Source: Alloactinosynnema sp. L-07
GTDB taxonomy: Bacteria > Actinomycetota > Actinomycetes > Mycobacteriales > Pseudonocardiaceae
Assembly (NCBI RefSeq): GCF_900070365.1
Contig: NZ_LN850107.1
Location: 5,394,001 to 5,458,000, forward strand
Direction: 5' to 3'
DNA length: 64,000 nt
Shown here one piece after another: positions 17,125 to 23,800 of the stretch (within the stretch, counting starts at the first letter, position 1; the number at the start of each line of letters is the position of its first letter). The notes under the pieces are model-generated. The model was not told the DNA's origin. It made no database searches and worked only from the letters and a program-made list of their open reading frames with translations. A program made the position numbers and the translations under genes.

Positions 17125-17733
17125 GTGACCGAGCTCCGCACGGTAAAGGCCGATCCGCCCTGGGAGGGGCTGGAAGGGTCAGACCGGCACGCGGCCTGCA
17201 TGATCGCGGCGCGGGAAGGCCACAAGGGCGCGCTGGACGTGCTCGTGGCCGAGTTGACGCCGCTGGTCTGGCATGTCGCGCGCGGAACGGGACTGGACAG
17301 GTCCGCGGCGGAGGACGTGGTGCAGACGGTCTGGCTGGCGTTACTGCGACACGTCGACCGCCTCGCCGAGCCGCGCGCACTGGTCGGCTGGCTGATCACG
17401 ACCGCACGCCGCGAGGCCAACCGGACCCGCCAGCGCGGCAACGGCCAGGTCGAGCTGTCGCCCGAGGTCGCCGAGCACCAACTGAGCACTGAGCCGATGC
17501 CGGAGGCCGAGGTGCTGCGCGACGAGCGCGACCGCAAGCTGTGGTCGGCGTTCCAGCGGCTGCCCATGCGCTGCCAGGAGCTGCTGCGGCTGACGGTGCT
17601 GGCGGGCCGGGCCGAGTACCGGATCGTGGCCGAGCGGATGGGCATGCCTCATGGCAGCATCGGACCCACCCGCGGCCGCTGTCTCAACTCCTTGCGCGAC
17701 CTGTACGACGTCAGTGATCGGGATGGGGACTGA
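17125..17733 (+). CDS. ECF-like RNA polymerase sigma factor (locus A)
   Basis: 202 residues. Region 2 contains LTPLVWHVARGTGLD, AEDVVQTVWLAL and WLITTARREANRTRQ. Region 4 contains LPMRCQELLRL, YRIVAERMGMPHGSIGPTRGRCLNSLR. The GTG start at 17125 has GGTGGGAG just upstream. It follows the chagasin gene by 131 bp, which may contain its own promoter, and is followed 3 bp later by a small LDPVP-motif protein. No conventional ZAS-type anti-sigma factor is present. It is clearly related to the sigma factor at 61597-62148, which also sits with protease genes. Confidence 0.92.
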   Translation: MTELRTVKADPPWEGLEGSDRHAACMIAAREGHKGALDVLVAELTPLVWHVARGTGLDRSAAEDVVQTVWLALLRHVDRLAEPRALVGWLITTARREANRTRQRGNGQVELSPEVAEHQLSTEPMPEAEVLRDERDRKLWSAFQRLPMRCQELLRLTVLAGRAEYRIVAERMGMPHGSIGPTRGRCLNSLRDLYDVSDRDGD

Positions 17734-17736
17734 GAC

Positions 17737-18216
17737 ATGAAGACCGAGTACGACATGGAACCCGCCGAGCGGGACTACTGGCTGGCCCAGGTCACCCATC
17801 TGGTCGACGAACTGGACCCGGTGCCGGTCGGCTTGGTCGAGCGGGCCCAGTTCGCCATCGCCATCGAGGACATCGACGCCGAGGTGGAGCTGGAGGCGGC
17901 CCGCTGGGCCGACCAGCGCCCGCTGGTCGGCGTGCGCAGCGGCGCCCCCGGGACGATCACCTTCTTCGTCGGGGACCTGACGGTGATGGTGAACGTCACC
18001 CGGACCGGTGAGCGCCAGCGGATCGACGGCTGGCTGGTCCCCGCGGGCGAGCACGGTGTCGAGGTCCGCGTCGCCGACCACGGCTCCACGGCCACCACGG
18101 CCGACGAGGGCGGCCGATTCGTGCTGACCGAGGTGCCGCGCGGGACGACGCAGATCCTGGTTCGGATGAACGGTGGCAAGCCGCGAACCGTGGTCACGCC
18201 GACCGTGGTGCTGTAG
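17737..18216 (+). CDS. small LDPVP-motif helical/beta-sandwich protein (locus A)
   Basis: 159 residues. The N-terminal ~60 residues are helical and carry DELDPVPVGLVERAQ. The rest is beta-rich and ends in a carboxypeptidase-regulatory-like pattern (STATTADEGGRFVLTEVPRG). It starts 3 bp after the sigma gene's stop and is thus co-translated with it. The product at 61214-61600 has the same organisation and the same relation to a sigma factor. It may modulate the sigma factor or act as a scaffold, but no zinc-binding anti-sigma motif is visible and the function is unproven. Confidence 0.75.
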   Translation: MKTEYDMEPAERDYWLAQVTHLVDELDPVPVGLVERAQFAIAIEDIDAEVELEAARWADQRPLVGVRSGAPGTITFFVGDLTVMVNVTRTGERQRIDGWLVPAGEHGVEVRVADHGSTATTADEGGRFVLTEVPRGTTQILVRMNGGKPRTVVTPTVVL

Positions 18217-18278
18217 CGGACACGCGGACCGAGGTCCTGCCGACCGTGGTGTGTGCGGGCTAGAGCCGAGAATCGTTC

Positions 18279-18317
18279 AACAATAGGATTGTTCAACAAG
18301 GGGATTGTCGGACAATC
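18279..18317. terminator. two small dyads between convergent genes
   Basis: AACAAT-AGG-ATTGTT (18279-18293) and GATTGT-CGG-ACAATC (18303-18317) lie in the AT-richer 100-bp gap between locus A and the converging helD gene. Possible bidirectional terminator; alternatively repeated operator sites. Confidence 0.4.
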
Positions 18318-18320
18318 GGC

Positions 18321-20573
18321 TCAGCGTTCGGTCAGGGCTTTGAGGGCGGCGGGCAGCGGGGCGGTGTGGACCACACCCACTTGCCTGGTCGCCCTGGTCA
18401 GCGCGACATAGAGGTCGTTGAGGCCGCGCGGGGACTCGGCGACGACGGCGGCGGGCTCGACCAGTAGCACCGAGTCGAACTCCAGGCCCTTGGCCTGACG
18501 GACGGTCAGAACGACGATCTTGTTCTCCAGGTCGGGTTGGTCGCCGACGGCCGCGTCCGGGATCTCGCCGACCACTGCCCGGCCGATGTCGGCGACCAGG
18601 GTCTCCGGGGCCAGCACCGCCAGGGTGCCGGGTTCGGCGTGGTCGCCGACCAGGGCCGCGACGGCGGCGGGCAGCTCGACGACCTCGTGGCGCCATGGGT
18701 GGGCGCCGGTCTGGCGGACGCTGCGCGGGGGCTCGATGTCGACGGCGAGTTCGGCGAGGACCTCGGCGGCCACGGCCATGATCTCGGCGGGAGTCCGGTA
18801 GTTGACGGTCAGCTCGGCCAGCCGCCAGCGGTCCTCGACGTAGGGGGCCAACGCGTCGGACCAGGAATCCGCGCCGGACAGGTCGCCGGTCTGGGCGACA
18901 TCGCCGACCAGCGTCATCGAGCGGGACGGACAGCGGCGCATCAGCACCCGCCAAGCCATCGGCGACAGCTCCTGGGCCTCGTCGACGATCACGTGGCCGA
19001 ACGTCCACGCGCGGTCCGCGGCCGCTCGCTCGGCGGCGGTCCGGTAGTCCTCGTCGTCGTGTCGCTCGGCCAGCCTGCCCGCGTCGATCAGGTCGTAGGC
19101 GGTGAGGATGTCGGGGTCGGCGTCGTCCTCCAACTGCAGGATGTCGAGCACGCCCTGGGCGTAGTCCTGTTCCTCGCGGCGGCGGCGTTCGGCGGCGGCG
19201 CGTTCGGCGCGGTCGTCCACGCCGAGGAGTTCGGCGGCCTCATCGAGCAACGCCGCGTCGGCGGCTGTCCAGCCCAGGTCCGGGTCGCGGCGCAGGAGGT
19301 CGCGGTTCTCGACATCAGGGAAGGCGACAGCGAGGCGGTCCTCGCTCGCGTAGAGATCGGACAGGAGACGCTGCGGAGTGAGCAGCGGCCAGAGCTGATC
19401 GATGGCGTCTTGGACGGTTTCCTCCTCGGCCAGTTCGCGGCGGATGTCGGCGAGGTCGGCCGCGTCGAGGAACTCCGCGCCGAGGCGGTCGGCCTCCTGC
19501 TGAGCCAAGGCGGTCACGATGGCCTCGGCGAAGGCCGGGCGGGCCTCGTTGTGCGGGCGGCGGGTGCGCCGGGCACGGGTGCGGGCGTCGGCGACGGTGT
19601 CGCGGTCGAGGACCAGTTCCTCTCTCTCGACAACAAGCGCCACGGGTTCGTCGGGCAGTTCCTGGCGGTCGCGGACGGCTCGACGGAGTGCGTCGACCAT
19701 GGTGATGCGGCCCTTGATCTCGGCCGCGGCGGCGGGTTCGTGGCGGGTGCCGACGACACCGGGATACAGCTCCCCGGCGGTCTGCAGGAGCACGCCGGTC
19801 TCGCCGAGGGACGGCAGGACCTGGCCGATGTACCGCAGGAATGTCGCGTTAGGACCGACGATCAGCACGCCGCGGCGGGAGAGCTGCTCGCGGTAGGTGT
19901 AGAGCAAGTAGGCCGCGCGGTGCAGGGCGACGGCGGTCTTGCCGGTGCCGGGGCCGCCCTGGACGACGAGGACGCCGTTGAGGCCGGAGCGGATGATCTC
20001 GTCCTGCTCGGCCTGGATGGTCTCCACGATGTCGCTCATCCGGCCGGTGCGGGTGGCGTTGAGGGCGGAGAGCAGGGCCGCTTCGCCCGCGAGTCCTTCG
20101 TGGACGTGGTGCTCGCCGGGGCCGAGGTCGAGGACCTCGTCATCGATGCCGGTGACCTTGCGCCTGCTGGTGCGGATGTGCCTGCGTCTGCGGACGCCGT
20201 CGGGGGAGGCGGCGGTGGCCAGATAGAACGGCCGGGACGCGGGCGCGCGCCAGTCGAGCAACAACGGCTCGTAATCGTGGTCCTCGTCGAACAGGCCGAT
20301 GCGGCCGATATAGGAACGGGTGCCGTCGGCGAAGTCGAGCCTGCCGAAACAAAGGCCGTTCTCCACGGCGCCGTATTGCGCCAACTGCTCGCCGTAATGC
20401 GCGGTGGCGGCGTCGCGCTGGGTCATCGCCTGCGGGTTGCTGCTGGTCTCACGCAGGGTCTTGGCCAGCCGGTGGTCGGTGTCGGCCCGAAGTTCATCGA
20501 GGTGCGCGTAGAGCAGGGAAACGTATTCCTGCTCCGCGTCGAGCTCGGTTGACAAACGCCCTCCACGTGACAT
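18321..20573 (-). CDS. helD: HelD-like RNA polymerase-associated ATPase
   Basis: About 750 residues, a superfamily 1 helicase-like motor that removes stalled or drug-bound RNA polymerase from DNA; some relatives (HelR) give rifampicin tolerance. An N-terminal coiled coil (ELDAEQEYVSLLYAHLDELRA) precedes Walker A GGPGTGKTAVALHRAA. Later come Walker B-like HVIVDEAQELSPMAW, VGDVAQTGD, VNYRTPAEIM and VLTVRQAKGLEFDSV. Start uncertain: ATG 20573 is used, but TTG 20555 has a better GGAGGG (four bases away) and matches the usual N-terminus. A 20-bp perfect palindrome sits 15 bp upstream and may control it. Confidence 0.9.
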   Translation of the reverse strand: MSRGGRLSTELDAEQEYVSLLYAHLDELRADTDHRLAKTLRETSSNPQAMTQRDAATAHYGEQLAQYGAVENGLCFGRLDFADGTRSYIGRIGLFDEDHDYEPLLLDWRAPASRPFYLATAASPDGVRRRRHIRTSRRKVTGIDDEVLDLGPGEHHVHEGLAGEAALLSALNATRTGRMSDIVETIQAEQDEIIRSGLNGVLVVQGGPGTGKTAVALHRAAYLLYTYREQLSRRGVLIVGPNATFLRYIGQVLPSLGETGVLLQTAGELYPGVVGTRHEPAAAAEIKGRITMVDALRRAVRDRQELPDEPVALVVEREELVLDRDTVADARTRARRTRRPHNEARPAFAEAIVTALAQQEADRLGAEFLDAADLADIRRELAEEETVQDAIDQLWPLLTPQRLLSDLYASEDRLAVAFPDVENRDLLRRDPDLGWTAADAALLDEAAELLGVDDRAERAAAERRRREEQDYAQGVLDILQLEDDADPDILTAYDLIDAGRLAERHDDEDYRTAAERAAADRAWTFGHVIVDEAQELSPMAWRVLMRRCPSRSMTLVGDVAQTGDLSGADSWSDALAPYVEDRWRLAELTVNYRTPAEIMAVAAEVLAELAVDIEPPRSVRQTGAHPWRHEVVELPAAVAALVGDHAEPGTLAVLAPETLVADIGRAVVGEIPDAAVGDQPDLENKIVVLTVRQAKGLEFDSVLLVEPAAVVAESPRGLNDLYVALTRATRQVGVVHTAPLPAALKALTER

Positions 20574-20587
20574 ATAATTCATTTCGC

Positions 20588-20607
20588 AGCGACCGAATTC
20601 GGTCGCT
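20588..20607. promoter_or_regulatory. perfect 20-bp palindrome upstream of helD
   Basis: AGCGACCGAA/TTCGGTCGCT is a gap-free 20-bp palindrome immediately before the helD start region and after the CapA gene. The T-run lies on the plus-strand side, so it is not a good terminator for the minus-strand CapA gene. An operator for helD is the more likely reading. Confidence 0.55.
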
Positions 20608-20652
20608 TTTCTTGTTTCAGCCACTGAATATACCGCGAATCGGCGCGCGCTT

Positions 20653-21774
20653 TCACGCACCCGGTCGGGTCAGTCCGTCGGCCGCCGCGCCGCGGCTGAG
20701 GACGGTCTGGTCGGTCCGGTCCAGCGCCTGCTGCACGCGCGGCGAGGTGGCGGTGGCCGCGGTCAGGTCGCGCAGGCGGATCGGCGGACCGAGGTCGACC
20801 AGCGTGGGCAGGTACTCGGCCTTGTCCACCGTCCAGCCCTGCGCGGTCTTGGTGAACCGGAACCGCGCGAGAACGCCTTCCTCGGTGTTCCCCTTCGGCT
20901 GCTCGTGCTTGGCGACCTGGTTGCCCAGGCCGTAGGTCACCCACTTGCCGTTGACCTTCTCGAACGGCTGCACGACGTGCGCGTGGTGGCCGATGATCAG
21001 GTCGACGGCCGGGTCGGCGAGGACCTGCTTGGCGATGCGCACCTGGTCGGGCGACGGCTCGTGCTTGCCCTCGATCCCCCAGTGCAGGCTCGCCACGACC
21101 ACCTCGGCGCCTGCCGCACGGGCCGCCCTCGCCTCGGCGATCACGGCTTTCGGGTCGATCAGGTTCGCCATCCACGGTGCCGGGCGGGACGTGCCCTTGT
21201 TGAAGCCGAAGGTGTAGGACAAGAACCCGACTTTCACCCCGCCGACCGCGCGGACCAACGGCTTGGCCGCCTCGGCGGGCGAACGCGCCGACCCGGCGTG
21301 CTCGATCTTCACCCTGTCGAGCGCGTCGAGTGTCCCGACGACCCCGGCGGCACCCTGGTCCATGGTGTGGTTGGACGCCGTCGAACAGACGTCGACCCCG
21401 ATCGCGGCCAACGCCTCGACGACCTCGGGGGGCGCGTTGAAAGTCGGGTAGCCCTTGAACGGGCCCTGTGTCGTGGCGATGGGGACTTCGAGGTGGCAGA
21501 GGGCGACGTCGGCCTGCTCGATGGCGGGTTTGACGCCCGCGAAGAGAGGCTTGTAGTCACGGGCGCCGTTGCCGTCCTCGGTGGCCTGGTCGGTGAGGGC
21601 GGGGTGGATGAGGACGTCGCCGCCCGCGATGAGGGTGAACGACTTGGGCTGGTCGACGGAGGGCGACGGCTGGGTGGGCGTGGGCACCGGCTGACTGGTC
21701 TGGCCTGGTTCCGAAGCGGAACACCCGGCGAGCATGCAGGCGAGGGCGACCGCGGGGAGTCGACTGCTGCGCAT
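20653..21774 (-). CDS. CapA-family lipoprotein (PGA_cap phosphatase-like)
   Basis: 373 residues. A signal peptide with lipobox LAGC (Cys near residue 18) and a Pro/Thr/Gln linker are followed by a calcineurin-like CapA domain: LIAGGDVLIHPAL, STASNHTMDQG, VVASLHWGIEG and IIGHHAHVVQPFE supply the metal ligands. CapA proteins take part in poly-gamma-glutamate or other cell-surface polymer metabolism. No capB/C genes accompany it here, so the substrate is unknown. ATG 21774 is preferred over an upstream TTG because it starts a normal signal peptide. Confidence 0.85.
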   Translation of the reverse strand: MRSSRLPAVALACMLAGCSASEPGQTSQPVPTPTQPSPSVDQPKSFTLIAGGDVLIHPALTDQATEDGNGARDYKPLFAGVKPAIEQADVALCHLEVPIATTQGPFKGYPTFNAPPEVVEALAAIGVDVCSTASNHTMDQGAAGVVGTLDALDRVKIEHAGSARSPAEAAKPLVRAVGGVKVGFLSYTFGFNKGTSRPAPWMANLIDPKAVIAEARAARAAGAEVVVASLHWGIEGKHEPSPDQVRIAKQVLADPAVDLIIGHHAHVVQPFEKVNGKWVTYGLGNQVAKHEQPKGNTEEGVLARFRFTKTAQGWTVDKAEYLPTLVDLGPPIRLRDLTAATATSPRVQQALDRTDQTVLSRGAAADGLTRPGA

Positions 21775-21809
21775 GCGGGCACGGTACTGGAGCAACGATG
21801 GCGGTGCGG

Positions 21810-22751
21810 TCAGCGTTTGCGGCGAAGGATCACCACCACGGCGATCACCAGCGCCACGACGAGCGGGAGCAGGCGCTTTCTGATGGAGGGCCCGGCGTAC
21901 TCCAGGAGATCGATGGGGGCGGTGGACTCCGGGACGGCATGGAGTTGCCGCTGGGAGCGATCGGACTCGGGCTCGGCGGGCCTCGACTCGGCGACCTTGG
22001 ACTCGACTGGACCGGGCTCAGCAGGCCTGAACTCAGCAGCCTCGGACTCGGCTGGGCCGGATGCGGACGTGGCGGGCGCGGACTCGCGGGCCGGCTCGGC
22101 GGACGCGGACTTGCGCGCGGCATCGGCCGGTGCGCGTGTGGGCTCGGCGAGCGTGGAGTCTGGTATCGGACGGGAGGCGTTCTGACTGGCGGGCGTGGCT
22201 TGGCCCGCCTTGGTGGATGCCTTGGGCGCCTTCGGTTTCGGTGCGGCGGCGGCCGCCGCCGTAACCAAGTCGGCGGCGGGTGGCTCAGCGGCAGCGGTGT
22301 CCGTGGCGGGGGCGGCTAGTTTGGCGGCTAGGCAGGTGGCGAAGGTTTCCAGGATCTTGCCGCCCACCTCGGCGATCATGCCGCGGCCGAACTGGGCAGG
22401 CTTGCCGGTGATGGCCAGGTCCGTGACGACCCGGCCGGTGGTCGACTCGCCGTGTTGGGTCAGGGTTACCGCGATGGTCGCGGCGGCGGTGCCGTTGCCT
22501 CGGGAGTCTTTGCCCGCCGCCTTGATGGTGGCCCGGTGGGTGTCCTCGTCGGTTTCGATGAACTCGCCGGAACCCTTGTAGACCAAGGAGATCGGACCCA
22601 GCTTGACCTTCACGGTCCCGGCGAACGTCGTCCCCTCGTACTCGGTCAGGGTGGCGCCCGGCATGCAGGGCGCCACCCGTTCCGGGTCCATCAGGGCGGC
22701 CCAGACGGTGTCGATGTCGGCTGGGACGGTGAAGCTGTGGTCGAGCTGCAC
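21810..22751 (-). CDS. coxG: CoxG-like SRPBCC protein with C-terminal membrane anchor
   Basis: 313 residues. Residues 1-150 are a CoxG (carbon monoxide dehydrogenase subunit G) domain: MQLDHSFTVPADIDTVWAAL, CMPGATLTEY and GRGMIAEVGGKILETFA. A ~130-residue Ala/Pro/Glu/Ser-rich repeat linker follows (units like AESRPAEP), then a C-terminal transmembrane helix with basic tail (LPLVVALVIAVVVILRRKR). Family members help recruit CO dehydrogenase to the membrane, and the anchor fits that role. It starts at a GTG 12 bp after the FAD-subunit gene. The repeat linker is a likely site of length variation. Confidence 0.88.
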   Translation of the reverse strand: MQLDHSFTVPADIDTVWAALMDPERVAPCMPGATLTEYEGTTFAGTVKVKLGPISLVYKGSGEFIETDEDTHRATIKAAGKDSRGNGTAAATIAVTLTQHGESTTGRVVTDLAITGKPAQFGRGMIAEVGGKILETFATCLAAKLAAPATDTAAAEPPAADLVTAAAAAAPKPKAPKASTKAGQATPASQNASRPIPDSTLAEPTRAPADAARKSASAEPARESAPATSASGPAESEAAEFRPAEPGPVESKVAESRPAEPESDRSQRQLHAVPESTAPIDLLEYAGPSIRKRLLPLVVALVIAVVVILRRKR

Positions 22752-22763
22752 GCTGGTCCTCTC

Positions 22764-23618
22764 TCAGACGCCCGCGGCGGCGGTCAGGGCTCGGCCGGTG
22801 AGGACGCGGGCCAGGTGTTGGCGGAAGGCTGGGTCAGCGTTGGCGTCGGTCGTCGGGGCGGTGCCGTCGGCGGCGTGGGCGGCGGCGGCTTTGATGGTGT
22901 CGGCGGTGGCGGGTTTGCCGACCAGTGCCTCTTCCACCGACCGGGCGCGGACCGGGACCGGGGCCATGTTCGTCAGTGCGACGCGGGCCTCGGTGATGGT
23001 GCCGCCCTCGGCGCGGACGGTGGCGGCGACGCCGACGATGGACCAGGACTGGGCGACGCGGTTGAACTTCTCGTAGTGGGCGGTCCAGCCGGTGTGCTTG
23101 GGGATACGGACCTCGACGAGGAGCTCGTCGGCCTTCAGCGCCGTGGTGAAGTAGTCGACGAAGAAGTCCGCCGCCGGGATCACGCGCCTGCCGTCCATGC
23201 CCGACACCACGAAGGTGGCGTCCATGGCCAGAGCGGGGGCGAGCAGGTCTCCCGCCGGGTCGGCGTGGGCGAGAGAGCCGCCGAACGTGCCGCGGTGGCG
23301 GACCTGGGGGTCGGCGACCTTGTCGGTGGCGACCTGGATCAGCCGGGCGTGCTCGGTGACCAGGGGGTCGCGCTGGACGTCGTAGTGGGTGGTCATGGCG
23401 CCGATGACGATCACGTCGCCGTCGTCGCGGATGCCGCGCATGGCGGCGACCCGGCCGAGGTCGATCAGTTTGGTCGGCGCGGACAGGCGCATCCGCAGGA
23501 CGGGGATGAGGCTCTGGCCGCCCGCGAGGACCTTGGCGTCCTCGCCCGCCTCGGCCAGGGCGCGGACCGCGTCGTCCACTGTGGAGGGTGCCACGTAGTC
23601 GAATGCCGCCGGGATCAT
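22764..23618 (-). CDS. coxM: FAD-binding medium subunit of CODH/xanthine dehydrogenase-type hydroxylase
   Basis: 284 residues. The flavoprotein subunit passes electrons from the FeS subunit to FAD and on to quinones. The FAD-binding motifs are AGGQSLIPVLRMRL (residue ~32) and the TFGGSLAHADPAGDL segment, both standard for CoxM/CutM. ATG 23618 is selected because GGAGGTG precedes it and the protein then starts with the usual MIPAAFDYVAP. The ATG overlaps the stop codon of a small upstream frame, itself part of a junction duplication. Confidence 0.92.
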   Translation of the reverse strand: MIPAAFDYVAPSTVDDAVRALAEAGEDAKVLAGGQSLIPVLRMRLSAPTKLIDLGRVAAMRGIRDDGDVIVIGAMTTHYDVQRDPLVTEHARLIQVATDKVADPQVRHRGTFGGSLAHADPAGDLLAPALAMDATFVVSGMDGRRVIPAADFFVDYFTTALKADELLVEVRIPKHTGWTAHYEKFNRVAQSWSIVGVAATVRAEGGTITEARVALTNMAPVPVRARSVEEALVGKPATADTIKAAAAHAADGTAPTTDANADPAFRQHLARVLTGRALTAAAGV

Positions 23619-23800
23619 CGGGCACCTCCGGGCTGGATCAGGGACCACGCCCGAGCTGGGACGTTGTCGGCGTCGAAGCAACGCGTCGTGCCCGCCCGCG
23701 TCGGTGGCGGGACACAGTCGATCGTGGCTGGGATGGCGGGAGCGTGGCCAAGCAATGCCGAGGCATCGCCCACCGGCCGCCGCGGAGGTGTCGGGGTCAT
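23615..23800 (-). other. small ORF created by duplication of the coxL/coxM junction
   Basis: A 61-codon frame between coxL and coxM. Its start context (GGAGGTGCCCGATGA) is identical to that of coxM, and its last residues (RAWSLIQPGGAR) copy the coxL C-terminus (RVWSAIQAGGAR), including the overlapping stop/start. The ~150 bp between the copies shows no recognisable domain. It may be translated, but looks like a by-product of a tandem duplication that captured or diverged from intervening sequence. Confidence 0.6.

Noticed and set aside
20559..20564. GGAGGG as proof that helD starts at TTG 20555
   Set aside because: The spacing (3-4 nt) is short; kept as an alternative rather than the main start.
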